A DNA stretch of 64,000 bases from Artocarpus heterophyllus (lineage: Eukaryota; Streptophyta; Magnoliopsida; Rosales; Moraceae), in contig CM046330.1 in assembly GCA_025403435.1 (NCBI GenBank), positions 29,470,381-29,534,380 on the forward strand, given 5' to 3'. Made by a program: the position numbers and the translations under genes. How positions within the stretch are numbered: the stretch's first letter is position 1; the number at the start of each line of letters is the position of its first letter. Below, piece after piece: positions 1 to 11,900 of the stretch. A model generated the notes under the pieces. The model did not search any database and was not told where the DNA came from. It saw nothing but the letters and a program-made list of their open reading frames with translations.

Positions 1-3000
1 CCGCTTTATCCACACCAGGAACTACCTCAAGATCCCCAAGGAACTTGCAGAGCCACACTGCTTCTTTCGAAGCATCACTAGCCGCCACATACTCGGCCTC
101 CATCGTTGAATCCGAAGTGCAATCTTGCTTCGCACTTCTCCAACTGATGGCACCGCCACCTAGAGTAAACACAAACCCTGAAGTCGATTTCCTAGAATCC
201 AGGCAGGATTGAAAATCCGAATCAGTGTATCCTAGAGGAGTTAAATCCTCACCCGAATACACAAGCATATACTCACGAGTCCTTCTCAGGTACTTGAAAA
301 TATGCTTTACCGCAACCCAATGGTTTGGTCCTGGATCCGCCTGAAATCGACTCACAATCCCGACCGCATAGCTAATATCCGGTCGAGTGCAAAGCATGGC
401 ATACATGAGACTACCCACTGCCGAAGCATAAGGTACCTTCTTCATGTATTCTCTTTCTTCATTAGACTTTGGAGAGTCTTTCTTAGAAAGAGTAATTCCA
501 GACCTAGATGGTTGCCCACCTTTCTTGGAATCCTGCATTGCAAACCTCCTGAGAATTTTATCTATGTACCCGGCCTGTGACAAAGCTATCATTTTGTTCT
601 TCCTATCCCGAAAGATCTGGATACCGAGAACAAAATTAGCCTCACCCAAGTCCTTCATGTGAAACTGCTTGGTCAACCATAATTTGACCGATGACAATGC
701 CCCAACGTCATTGCCAATTAGCAGAATGTCATCTACATAGAGTAGTAGAAAAACCACCTTCCCATTCTTAATGTGTTTGTAAACACATGGTTCATCCACA
801 TTTTGTGAGAACCCATAAGTCTTGATCACTTGATCAAATCTTATGTTCCAAGAACGAGAAGCCTGCTTAAGTCCATAAATAGACTTTAGCAACTTACAAA
901 CCTTACCCTCTTGACCCGTGACCTTGAACCCGTCTGGTTGTTCCATATAAATGGACTCATCAAGATAGCCATTCAGAAAAGCCGTCTTGACATCCATCTG
1001 CCAAATCTCGTAGTCGAGAGCGGCAGCTATGGACAAGAGAATCCGGATGGACTTTAGCATGGCTACAGGCGAAAAGGTTTCCTCATAATCGATTCCTTCC
1101 TTTTGCGTATAACCCTTAGCTACCAGTCTAGCCTTAAAGGTTTCGACCTTTCCATCCACTCCTCTTTTCCTCTTGTAGATCCACTTACACCCTATGGGTT
1201 TTACCCCTTCGGGAAGATCCACAAGTTCCCAGACCCGATTAGTCTCCATAGACTTCATCTCAATGTTCATGGCCTGTGTCCAGAGTCTTGAATCAACATC
1301 CTCCATAGCTTCTGCGTAAGTATAAGGATCCCTGTCATGTTCATCCGGTTCAGCCAAAAAGACCTCCCCATTGAACATATACCTCTCAGGTTGACGCCCG
1401 ATCCTCCCACTACGCCGAAGCCCCTGAGGTTGTTGTTCAGGTTTGTTTGGTTTTTCTACACCGATCGGAATGGTTTCGTTCGGAACCTCCGGAGTAAACG
1501 GATTACCCCTCAACTCCTCAAGCACCACTTTGCTTTGAGGTTTAAAGTCGTTCATGTAACTCTCCTCAAGGAAAGTTGCATTAGTTGAAACCACGACTTT
1601 ATTTTCCTTTGGGTTATAAAAATAACCCCCTTTAGTCCCTTTTGGATATCCTACAAACACGCAAACTTCTGAACGTGCTTCCAACTTATTCGGATCCTTA
1701 AACAGGACATGAGCTGGACATCCCCATATGCGAATATGGTTTAAGGATGTTTTCCGTCTTGTCCACAACTCGTGAGGAGTTTTAGGGACCGATTTTGAAG
1801 GCACATTGTTCAAAAGATAACATGCGGTTTGTAGTGCATATCCCCAAAAGGATAAAGGCAATGATGAATAACTCATCATGGACCGAATCATGTCCAACAA
1901 AGTCCTATTCCTTCTCTCTGCTACGCCATTCTGCTGCGGAGTGCCCGGCGCAGTCAAATGGGATAAAATCCCATTCTCTAACAAGTGTCCCAAGAACTCA
2001 TCAGAAAGGTATTCCCCACCTCGATCAGATCGAAGTGCCTTTATGGGTCTACCCAATTGCTTTTCCACTTCAGCCCGAAACTCCCTGAACTTATCATAAG
2101 TTTCGCTTTTGTGGTGCATTAGGTACACATACCCATATCTTGAGTAATCGTCAATAAAAGTAACGAAGTACTCATACCCTCCTCGTGCCCGGATGTTCAT
2201 CGGTCCGCAAACATCACTATGCACAAGTTCTAGAACCCCTTCGGCCCTATTGCCCTTAGACCCGTATGGTCTTTTGGTCATTTTACCCTCCAAACAAGAC
2301 TCACATTGAGGTATAGATTCCACCTTTAAGTGACTTAAAGGTCCATCCCTTACCAACCTTTGAATCCTATTCAGGTTAATATGGCCAAGGCGCAAATGCC
2401 AAAGATAAGTCTTATTAGAGTGAGAAGTTTTAAGTCTTTTTGAGTTATTATTATTTATCTCAGCATTAAGCAACAAGTCCATCTTAGGTTTGATAAAATA
2501 TAGATTATTTTGCATCCATCCAGAACAGATAAAGGATTTGTTTTTACGAATCACCACTTTTTCATTAAAAGATACCACGTAGGAGTCTTTAAATAAAGAA
2601 GATACAGAAATTAAATTCCTTTTAAATTTAGGAACATAAAAACAATCTCGCAAAATTAAACTCCTATAATTATCAAAATAAAGATGGACATCTCCCACTG
2701 CTTCCGCTGAGACCAAGGATCCATCGCCCATCCGAAGCGTTAAGTCTTCACGAAGTAGACTTCTCGTTTCTTTGAATCCCTGCAGAGAAACACAAACATG
2801 ATTAGTTGCACCAGAATCTATGACCCAAATGTCACTGGATTCCTCAACCAAACAAGTTTCTAAATATAGAAGATCACACCTACCTCCCTTGGAAAGGAAG
2901 TCCTTGCAATGCTTCTTTATATGCCCGACCTTACCACAAAAGAAGCACTTAAGCTTCTTTGGGTTCTTCTTCTTCTTCTTCTTGCTCTTGGTAGCAATAG

Positions 3001-3703
3001 GAATAGAAGACTTCCCACTCTTGGCCCGTTGTTTCTTTCCATTCCCAGAGTTAGGATTGGAACCAGAAGCAGCTACCAAATTGGCCTCTCCACCAGCAGG
3101 AGACTCCCTGATCAGCAGTTCAAACTCTTGTAACTGTTTCATCAGTTCTGTCAAGGTCATATCCCGTCTATTGCTTAGATTAAAAGTAGCTCTAAACGGA
3201 ATAAATTCCTTAGACAGAGTCTCAAAGACCATAGTCATCTGAGTTTCAGCATCGATGTCGGCTCCATTGGTTTGAGCCTCAGCGAGGTAACCCATGACCA
3301 ACATCATGTGCTCCTTTACAGATGTCCCCGGTCTCTGTCTACAGTTTAAGAGTTTCCGAAGCGCCCTTTGCCGCTTTGTTATGGCCTGGCCTCCAAACAT
3401 GTCCTCAAGATTATCCAAGATCTGCTTCGCAGTCTCATAATCCTGATGTTGAGCCTGTAGCACATTATTCATGCTAGCCATAACATAGCAGCGGGCCTGA
3501 TCATTAGCATCTTTCCAGCGTTCGTACGCTTGGAATTGCTCATTACTTGAGTCTCCCGTAGGTTCGGGAGGACAAGGAGTTGTCAGAACATATTTCAGTT
3601 TCTCAAAGGAAAGGACGATGTCCAGGTTCCGTTTCCAATCATTATAGTTCTCACCGGTCAATTGGTTTTTGTCAAGTATCGATGATAAAGCGTTTTTAGA
3701 CAT
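1..3703 (-). CDS. gag-pol polyprotein of copia copy A, uninterrupted, C-terminus beyond window
   Basis: I read codon by codon from ATG at 3703-3701 down to base 2 and found 1,234 sense codons and no stop. It would supply coat protein and the enzymes for cleavage, cDNA synthesis and integration. Gag covers roughly residues 1-250, with a lysine run (six K) before a zinc knuckle C253-X2-C256-X4-H261-X4-C266. The protease motif DSGA is at 296-299. The integrase has an HHCC finger (H436, H441, C467, C470) and catalytic D497, D560, E596, giving D-35-E. RT shows [11 protein letters not shown] (D904) and YVDD at 989-992. RNase H has D1161 and E1202. By comparison with other copies, about 90 residues of RNase H and the stop lie left of base 1. 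The start is the same MSKNALSS as in copies F and I. Confidence 0.95.
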   Translation of the reverse strand, partial: MSKNALSSILDKNQLTGENYNDWKRNLDIVLSFEKLKYVLTTPCPPEPTGDSSNEQFQAYERWKDANDQARCYVMASMNNVLQAQHQDYETAKQILDNLEDMFGGQAITKRQRALRKLLNCRQRPGTSVKEHMMLVMGYLAEAQTNGADIDAETQMTMVFETLSKEFIPFRATFNLSNRRDMTLTELMKQLQEFELLIRESPAGGEANLVAASGSNPNSGNGKKQRAKSGKSSIPIATKSKKKKKKNPKKLKCFFCGKVGHIKKHCKDFLSKGGRCDLLYLETCLVEESSDIWVIDSGATNHVCVSLQGFKETRSLLREDLTLRMGDGSLVSAEAVGDVHLYFDNYRSLILRDCFYVPKFKRNLISVSSLFKDSYVVSFNEKVVIRKNKSFICSGWMQNNLYFIKPKMDLLLNAEINNNNSKRLKTSHSNKTYLWHLRLGHINLNRIQRLVRDGPLSHLKVESIPQCESCLEGKMTKRPYGSKGNRAEGVLELVHSDVCGPMNIRARGGYEYFVTFIDDYSRYGYVYLMHHKSETYDKFREFRAEVEKQLGRPIKALRSDRGGEYLSDEFLGHLLENGILSHLTAPGTPQQNGVAERRNRTLLDMIRSMMSYSSLPLSFWGYALQTACYLLNNVPSKSVPKTPHELWTRRKTSLNHIRIWGCPAHVLFKDPNKLEARSEVCVFVGYPKGTKGGYFYNPKENKVVVSTNATFLEESYMNDFKPQSKVVLEELRGNPFTPEVPNETIPIGVEKPNKPEQQPQGLRRSGRIGRQPERYMFNGEVFLAEPDEHDRDPYTYAEAMEDVDSRLWTQAMNIEMKSMETNRVWELVDLPEGVKPIGCKWIYKRKRGVDGKVETFKARLVAKGYTQKEGIDYEETFSPVAMLKSIRILLSIAAALDYEIWQMDVKTAFLNGYLDESIYMEQPDGFKVTGQEGKVCKLLKSIYGLKQASRSWNIRFDQVIKTYGFSQNVDEPCVYKHIKNGKVVFLLLYVDDILLIGNDVGALSSVKLWLTKQFHMKDLGEANFVLGIQIFRDRKNKMIALSQAGYIDKILRRFAMQDSKKGGQPSRSGITLSKKDSPKSNEEREYMKKVPYASAVGSLMYAMLCTRPDISYAVGIVSRFQADPGPNHWVAVKHIFKYLRRTREYMLVYSGEDLTPLGYTDSDFQSCLDSRKSTSGFVFTLGGGAISWRSAKQDCTSDSTMEAEYVAASDASKEAVWLCKFLGDLEVVPGVDKA

Positions 3704-4672
3704 TTTCAATCTACAATAAAGAATCATATACCAAACATAAGCAAACATATATAATAATTTAGTAAGTTAACACAATCATGTAAAATCATACAAATGTGTT
3801 TATGTGTCAAAACCTTGAAAATGTCACAACCTTACAACGATAATTCCCAACTCAGAATTCAACAAGCTCCTAGGGGAGTCATGCCAAATTCAATCAGGAA
3901 CACGGATCCCCTCCTGATTAATATATGCCATCCAGGACCCGTATGATCCAGCATATACTAATAATCGTTTCTTTGGCCATTAATTTTATTAACAGAGCTC
4001 CTAGGGGAGGTTAATAATAAAGTTAACGTGAGTGTATAACCACCGTTTTAATATTTTATCCATGATTTATAATCACCACCTAGGGGTGTGCAACCATAAA
4101 TCATACTAAAATACCTTATCCTTTCAGAGATCCAATCTGGTACATGATAGAAATCCCTTCCTAGGGGTTGGGACCATCATGTTCTTCCTATGGACCAACG
4201 ATGGAGGCCTTAGGTTCTCTCTTCGAAAACCTTCTCCCACTCAATCTTTTGAAGTTAAGGTTTTATTTTAAAATTATGCATGAACAATTTTAATATGAGC
4301 GGCACTCCCTATTCTATATGACATGTTATCAATATACATGGTAAATCATATTATAATGCAGACAAGCAAAGCAATCAAGCAAAGCTACAAGCATAATAAT
4401 AATAACCGTAATATTATGGTTCCACCCTAGAGAATAGAAAAAATAAGATTACAAGAGAATAATCGAGACATTTATCGATTCTTCATCCTTGAATCCTCAA
4501 GCTGTATCCTTCTTCATGTAATATCCATCTTCAAGTCCTCAATCCCGTATGAATCGAACACTTCATATTTTCGGTCATATCCAAATTTAATGTTTCTCAG
4601 AATCGTCCCAAAAATAAAATTAAAACTGCACTGAAAAAATCGCACCTTTTCTGGACACCTGGCAGCTCTCGG

Positions 4673-4854
4673 TCGGCAGGCCGATCTGGGTGATCGGTCT
4701 GCCGATCATGGTGGTTCGGCCTGCCGAACATGAAGGTTCGGCCTGCCGGCAGAGCACCAAAATTTCTGCCCCACTGTCGGTCTGCCGGACCATGCGTCCG
4801 GCCTGCCGATCTGTGACATTCGGCCTGCCGAACTGTGAGGTCCGGCATGCCGAC
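4673..4854 (-). promoter_or_regulatory. phased palindrome array in copy A leader
   Basis: Eight imperfect palindromes close to TTCGGCCTGCCGAA begin at 4673, 4693, 4715, 4737, 4776, 4796, 4819 and 4840. Steps are 20, 22, 22, 39, 20, 23 and 21 bp. Each could be a dimeric protein site in DNA, or in RNA a 5-bp stem with a 4-base loop. The region is GC-rich in AT-rich surroundings. Function is unknown; the array itself is directly visible. Confidence 0.85.
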
Positions 4855-5346
4855 CGAGCAGAAAACCCTCAATCCAGAAAATACAATTTTAATGCAATTC
4901 ATCAATTTTATTTTCAACAATTCAAAAACATAAAATTAGAGACTCAGGAAATACCTGGAGGCGCCATCATCTATCTTCAAGATCCGACTTCTCGTTCCGT
5001 CTTCTCCGAATAATTATTTAATTACAAAATTCTTACAAATTAAATAATAATTCCTAGACGGAGATGATAGTCCGCCATCTAATTACATAAAAAAAAATAT
5101 ATACACATTCTAACCTCTAAGGAACCATAACCGGTATTAATTAATTAATAAATAATTAAACAACAATTTAATCAACCATAATTAATTAATAAACATTCAC
5201 CATATAATCCATGATAACATATATATTATATAGAAACCTAGAGTGCCATCTCTCTATAAAATTTAATTCAAGCATTGGAGAGATTAAGATCACAAAATTT
5301 ATGCATATAACATGATCACAAACTTGCAAATTTATGTAAAAACCTC

Positions 5347-5360
5347 GGCTCTGATACCAA
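5347..5360 (-). other. primer-binding site of copy A (initiator Met tRNA)
   Basis: Minus strand reads TTGGTATCAGAGCC one base inside the LTR end. This is the standard plant copia site complementary to the initiator methionine tRNA 3' end, where minus-strand cDNA synthesis begins. Confidence 0.9.
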
Positions 5361-5361
5361 T

Positions 5362-6094
5362 TGTTGGAAACAAAGTGCGCAGCGGAATTTTAAAAATTTT
5401 TCATCAGAGTATTTTCCAAAACACAAGTTTGACATGTTATATGTATAAATTAAACAGATCTTACTAACCTCAGTGTGCTGAAGAACCTCCGCGACCTGTA
5501 TAGAGAAGTAACGTTCCAGAAGAGCCTCAACCAACTGGTCTTATGATGTGGGAGTCACCCATTGGTACATCAAAAGACACAAGTCGAGACAACGGGCCCA
5601 TTATTCATCTCAGGATTAAGATACAATACAAATGATTGTCTAAAGTGAATCGATTTGACAAGACAGAATTATTAATCCAAATCAATTCACTTTATGTCCC
5701 GATCCAACACATCGTCACCTATGACAATGCGCCAATGTTTCTATTCACGGAGTCCAACTCCGATGGCCAAGACAAACCATCTCCCAAAAGGGATATAGAC
5801 AACATAACAATCTTTACATGAATAAAGCGCCCAACTTTATTCCCTCGATTGCGGATCATATATTTTAGACCATCACCTTAAGAGTCGTGTCTACCGCATA
5901 ATCATCCCATCATATGCCCAACTCTTAAGGTTTAGACTGACAGTCTCAGACTACTGTTTGCTTATCATACATTCAACAAATATGAACGTAAAGAGGACAA
6001 TATTTGGTATATATAAATGAATAAATTCTTTATTGATAAAAATGTCTCCAAAAACGTATTACATTTTTACTCCTTAGAGCATACATGTCTAACA
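5362..6094 (-). repeat. 5' LTR of copy A, internally deleted (733 bp)
   Basis: Ends are TGTTAG (at 6094 reading leftward) and CCAACA (at 5362). Other LTRs of the family are 1.92-2.03 kb. Here the first ~550 bases of U3 (5543-6094) join directly to the last ~180 bases (5362-5542). The lost part, about 1.25 kb, includes the TATA box and the upstream palindromes. The U3 part is closest to fragment E: both share ATGGGTGACTCCCACATC-like sequence where other copies read AAAGGGTGACACCCACATC. Confidence 0.9.
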
Positions 6095-7434
6095 GTTTAT
6101 AGATATAGAATCCATAGCTCTTTTGTAGAGTTAATGATATTCTTTTGTAGGTATTATCTTGTAATTAGAAGACTAGAGTGCTCAACCATTTAGATAAATA
6201 GATGTAACCAAATGGTATACTATTTATAAATAGTAAGTCTTCCAATGGTTAGATAAAAGAACATAAGACAAAAGTAATCAGAAAGGTAAAATAGAATTTA
6301 TGCTTAAGCTGATTATTAATATCCTATAGGGATGTTACACATTATGATATGTCATGGATGATTAGCTTATTGGAGCTTTGTGATTTTATATAGTTCGAGG
6401 GTGTAGCTCTAAGCTTTTAGTAGAGTAGTGTTATAGTCGATAATTATAAAATATGTATCTAGGATATTTATTTTATAATTATAGGAGCTTAATCTATATA
6501 TGTCCATTGGGTCCCTTTTGCTAGCTAATAATAAATCTTGTAACAATATGACATGTTTTTCCTATATATTGATGGTTTTTGTTAATTATCATAATAAATT
6601 TCAAGTTGATTGGATTTAATAATTCATGATTGGTTTATTGATTGTATTAATTTTGTGAATTAATTCAAGATAAACATGTTGAATTATTTGAATATAATTT
6701 TTATTCGTATGCATTTATCCATATATGACTATTTTAATCAGGTAACTTTTCTATTGAGTTATTTGAATTAAAATTGAGGATCTACAAAGGATACCCTAAT
6801 CAAATTAGATAGGATTTATCCAATTGGTTGAGACTAAATTAATCAGATTAGCTTAAGGAGTTTAGGTTTGATTCGAACTCTTGGATTGTGATGGCGTGGT
6901 CTACCACGGCCTTGTATCACAGTCGACTGGGGATGGTAATAGAAAACACCTTCATGCATTTTTCAATTTAAAACTGATCCAAACTCAAATTTTAAAACCT
7001 AATCTGATAAGGACTAACCCTAGATCCGACCACTATAAAAGGGAACTAGTTTTCATTGTTATTCAGATCATTTGAGAAGCATAGAGTAAGTACTCTAGTG
7101 AAAGAAACTCTAAAACTCCCAAAGAACTATTGTTTAATAGCTGGAATCTTAGCTCTTGGTTTTCTCAAGTGGTTGGAAGAAAAGTCACTAGAGGAAAACT
7201 GTACGATATACGAACACCTGCACTATGATCATGGATAGAGAATAACAACAAAGATTAGTTAGTTGAAGCTCTTTTGGAATGCTATTCTCTTCTCTGTTTT
7301 CTATAGACTTCAATATGCAAAAGAGGTATGTAAGGTCTGTTATTACTTTATGTATTTAGCATGTCAGACTTGTTATTTAGAAAGGACTTTGATTTAAAAA
7401 TTTTTAAAATTCCATTGCATATCGTTTTCTAACA
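6095..7434 (+). repeat. 5' LTR of copy B (5' part cut off by copy A)
   Basis: Continues from the middle of U3 to the CTAACA end and matches 22980-24267 throughout. It lacks the palindrome motifs found upstream of the TATA box in the other LTRs and has an unrelated sequence there (around 6885-6930), so B belongs to a diverged subfamily. Confidence 0.9.
7033..7041 (+). promoter_or_regulatory. TATA box of copy B 5' LTR
   Basis: CTATAAAAG lies 394 bases before the LTR end, at the same place as CTATAAATA or CTATATAAAG in the other LTRs. The 3' LTR has the same box at 23865-23873. A 60-codon upstream frame starts 15-24 bases downstream in both LTRs. Confidence 0.75.
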
Positions 7435-8910
7435 ATTGACATTAGAGCTAGGTTTTTACGTTGATTTTATAGGTTTTGGATCATATTGTGGACATCAATT
7501 ATGTGATCTCAATTTCTCTTATGCTTGAATTTAATTTTTCAGATAGTTAGCAGTCTAGAGTTTATATATAATTAAATGCTATTATGAGATTATGTGGTGA
7601 ATATTTATTAATTAATTATGGTTAATTAAATTTCTATTTATTATTTTAATTAATAAATTTTGCTAGTAATGGTTCCTTAGATGTTAAAATATGTATCTAG
7701 TTTTTTCATGTAATTAAATGGCGATCGATCATTATCATTTAGGATTTATTATTTTGATTTTGGTTTGTAAAATTTGTATTAAAATAATTATTCAAAGTGA
7801 AGATGGATCTATGTTTTTTGGTGTTTATAAATTTTTTATGTTTTTGAATTGTTGAAAAATACAATTAGAAACTGCTTAAGATAATTTTTATAAAGTTTAA
7901 GAAACACTGGTTCAGTGTCGATCGGAAGGTTGGTTATCTAGCACCAGTAGGTCCATGGTCATAGATTGGTAGATCGGTAGGCCGGCAACAGGCAAAACCA
8001 TTTTCAAAAAACAATGCATTTTTCTACTGTAGTTTTTATTTTTTCTTAAGACAATTTTGAGAAACATGAAATTTTATGATAACTAGGAAATATTGATCTT
8101 TGTGAGATTGAAGAATTGAAGACGGATGCCGCATGAAGAAGGATATGACAAGAAGATATAAGATGAAGAATCAATTATATGTTTCGATTGATCTTTTGTA
8201 ATCTTTATTTTCTTTTCTCTAAGCTATTCATTATATTGCATGTTGCTTTGCTTGTTTGCATTATAATATGTTTTACCATATATGTTGATAACATGCCATG
8301 GAGAATAGGGAGTGCCGCTCATTAAAAATTGTTCATGCATGTTAACATAAAACGTTGACTTTTAAAATATTAAGTGGGAAAAGGTTTTCGAAGAGAGGAC
8401 CTAAGGCCTTCATCATTGGTCCATAGGTAACACATGGTGGTACCAACCCCTAGGAAGGGATTTCATCATGTACTGGGTTAGATCTTCGAAGAGATAATTT
8501 ATTTTATCATGATTTATTGTTATACACCCCTAGATAGCGATTATGGATCATGGATAAAATAGTTGAAATGATAGTTACACACTCAAGATTAATTTTGTTT
8601 TTAACCTCCCTTAAGAGCTCTATTAATGAAATTATTGGTCAAAGAAAATGATTGTTAGTATATGCTAGATCAGACGGGTCTTGGGTGGCATACATTAATC
8701 GAAGGGGATCTGTGTTTTAAATTGAATTTGGCAAGTCCTCCCTAGGTGGTTTGCTGAATTCTAAGTTGGGAATTATTGTTTCAAGGTTGCAAATTTTTCA
8801 AGGTTTTGGCACAAAAACACATTGTATGCTTACTTGTTTGTGTTATCTTACTAAAATTATTATGGAATGTTTGCCTATATTTGTTATATGAATCTTTATT
8901 GTAGATCTAA
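7435..8910 (+). other. leader of copy B with degraded primer-binding site
   Basis: The primer site at 7436-7449 reads TTGACATTAGAGCT, three changes from the canonical TTGGTATCAGAGCC. The palindrome region (about 7915-8000) is reduced to traces such as ATCGGTAGGCCGG. The rest aligns with the leaders of copies H and I. Confidence 0.75.
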
Positions 8911-11900
8911 ATGTCTACAAATGCTTTATCTTTGATACTCTATAAAAATATATTAACTAGCGAGAATTATAATGATTGGAGAGGGATTCCAAATATCATC
9001 ATTTCTTTTGAGAAACTAAAATTTGTGCTAACTACACCATGTCCAACTGAGCCTATCAATGAGAAAATCCAAACGTATGATCGCTAGAAGGATGCTAATG
9101 ATCAAACTCGTTGTTACATTAAGATTTGCATGAATAATGTGCTATAGGCTCAACATGAGAATTATGATGCTACGAGGTGGATCTTGAATAAACTAGAAGA
9201 CATGTTCGGAAGCCAAGCCCTAACAAAATGGCAAGGGGCTCTTTGAAAGCTCCTTAACTACAAACAAAACCAGGGCCTCTTGTGAAGGAGCATATGATGT
9301 TGGTCATGGCTTACCTCGCTGAGGCTCAAACCCATGGAGTCGACATAGATGTTGAGTCACAGATGACAATGGTCTTTGAGACTCTCTCTAAGGAGTTTAT
9401 CCCATTTACAGCTTCATATAAATTGAGCAATAGACAAGATATAACCCTAACTGAGCTGATGAGTAGTTACAACAGTTCGAGAATCTGATCAAGGAAACTC
9501 TTGTTTATGGGGCGGTAAACTTAGCAGCTACATCTGGTTCCAATCGTAATTCTAGGAATGGAAAAAAGCAAAGGGCTAAGAATAGGAAATCTTTTGTCTT
9601 GGTAAAAGGCAAGGATAAGCAAAAGAAAAAAAAGAACCCGAAGAAGCTAAAGTGCTTTTTCTATAGGAAGGTTGTGCACATCAACAAGAATTATAAGGAC
9701 TTTCTATCTCAAGGAGGTAAGTGCAAACTTCTAGTTATTGAATCTTGTTTAGTTGAGAAATCAAACAACACTTCGGTCCTAGATTCTGGAGTGACTAATC
9801 ATGTTTGTGTTTCTCTGTAGGGGTTCAAGGAAACAAGAAGTCTGCTACATGAGCACTTCATATTATGGATGGGCAATGGATCCTTAGTGTTGGTTGAAGT
9901 AGTGGGAGACATCCATCTTTACTTTGACAGTCATAGAACTTTAGTTTTGAGATATTGTTTTTATGTTCCTAAACTTGAAAGAAATTTAATTTCTTTTAAT
10001 AATAAAGTTGTGATTCATGAAAGCAAATCTTTTATCTGTAGTGGATGGATGTAAAACAAACTATGTTTTATCAAACTAAGATGGAATCAATGCTGAACAA
10101 AGAGGTTAATGATAATTCTAAAAGACTTAACACTTCTCATTCTGATAAGACTTACCTTTGGCACTTATGATTGGGTCATATTAGCCTGAATAGGATTTGG
10201 AGGTTGGTAAGGATGGACCTTTAAGTCGCTTAGAGATGAAATCTATATCACAATGTGAATCATGTTTAGAGGGCAAAATGACCAAAAGACCATTCGAGTG
10301 TAAGGGCAATCGAGCCAAAAGGGTCCTAGAACTGGTGCATAGTGATATTTATGGTCCCATTAACATCAAGGCACGAGGAGGGTACGAGTATTTTATCACT
10401 TTTATTGATGATTACATAAGATATGGGTATGTCTACCTAATGCATCATAAGAATAAAACTTTTGACAAGTTCAGGGAGTTTTGGGCTGAAGTAGAGAAGC
10501 AATTAGGTAAACTTATAAAGTCACTTCGATCCAATTGATGTGTAGAATACCTCTCTAATGAGTTCTTAAGACACTTATTAGAGAATGAAATTTTATCCTA
10601 TTTGACTATGCTAGGTACTTTGCAGTAGAATGGCATGGCTGAGAGAAGGAATAGGACTTTATTTGACATCGTTTAGGTCCATGATGAGTTGTTCGACGTT
10701 GCCTTTATTCTTTTGGGGTTATGCACTACAAATTGCATGTTATCTTTTGAATAATATGTCTTCAAAATTGATTCCAAAAACTTTCCATGAGTTCTAGATG
10801 AGCAAGAAGACATGCTTAAACCATATCTGCACATGGGACGTCTGGCTCATGTCTTGTACAAGGAAGCGAATAAGTTGAAAGCACATTCGCAAGTTTGTAT
10901 ATTTGTAGGATATCCAAAAGGGGTAAAAAGGGTTTGTTTTTATAACTAAAAAGAACATAAAGTCGTGGTTTAAACAAATACAACTTTCCCTGATGAAAGT
11001 TACATGAATGACTTTAAGCCTTGTAGTCAAGTGCTACTTGAGGAGTGAGCGAGAGATTCGATCACTCTGAGGGTTCCAATTGAAACCAATCCAATCAAGG
11101 TAGACAAAGCAACCAAACAACAAGTTACGGAGCTTGGGCGTCAACCCAAGAGGTATATGTTTAATGGTGAATCCTACTTGTCTGAACTAGTTGAACATAA
11201 CAAGATACCTTACACTTGCACAAAGACTATGGAGAATGTTGATTCAAAGCTCTAGATAGAAGCTATAAACACCGAGATGAAAGTTTATGGAGACTAATCA
11301 AGTCTAGGAGCTTATGGATCTTCATGAAAGGGTAAAACTCATAGGATGCAAGTGGATCTACAAGAGAAAGAAAGAAACAAATAGGAAAGTCAAAACCTAT
11401 AAGGCTAGACTGTCAACAAAGGGATACATGCAAAAGAAAGGAATCGATTACGAGGAAACCTTTTTATCTATAGCCATGCTTATGTCCATCTGCATTATCT
11501 TGTCTATAGCTACTACTCTCGACTACGAGATTTGGCAAATGAATGTCAAGATAGCCTTTCTGAATGGCTATCTTAATGAGACCAAACATATAGTGCAGCC
11601 AGTCAGGTTTAAAACTAAGGGCTAAAAGGGTAAGGTCTGTAAGCTTCCCGTTCTTGAAACATAAGGCTTGGTCAAGTGATCAAGACTTATGGGTTCAAAC
11701 AAAAGATAGACAAACCATGCGTTTATAAACACATTAAGGAAGAAAAAGTGGTTTTTCTACTACTCTATGTGGATGAAACTCTACTCAATGGGATTGATGT
11801 TGGCGCATCGTCATCTATCAAATTATGGTTGACCAAGCAATTTAACATGAAAGACTTGACTAAAGCTAATTGTGTTCTAGATATCCAAATCTTTCAAGAT

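Larger units (their letters stand above)
3704..5361 (-). other. untranslated leader of copia copy A
   Basis: About 1.65 kb between the primer-binding site and the gag start, with no substantial sense-strand frame. It holds the palindrome array (4673-4854) and a stretch with several copies of CCTAGGGG near 3870, 4000, 4080 and 4160. Comparable leaders of similar length are present in B, C, F, H and I. Confidence 0.8.
1..6094 (-). mobile_element. Ty1/copia retrotransposon, copy A (left part beyond window)
   Basis: Read on the minus strand, this is a 5' LTR (5362-6094), a primer-binding site, a long leader and an open gag-pol frame that leaves the window at base 1. Gag, protease, integrase, RT, RNase H is the Ty1/copia order. 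Sequence right of 6094 is the middle of another LTR of the same family in the opposite orientation, so copy A is nested in copy B. The 5 bases after the LTR (GTTTA, 6095-6099) would be one target duplication; the partner is outside the window. The unbroken frame marks it as the youngest copy here. The missing 3' LTR prevents dating. Confidence 0.95.

Noticed and set aside
2820..3242. Plus-strand frame of 140 codons with a phenylalanine/leucine run (also at 17609 and 44326)
   Set aside because: Antisense of the gag lysine run and zinc knuckle of copies A, C and F.
4673..4854. Evenly spaced palindromic repeats suggesting a CRISPR array
   Set aside because: Units are 14 bp with 6-9 bp spacers, there are no cas genes, and the setting is a plant retrotransposon leader.
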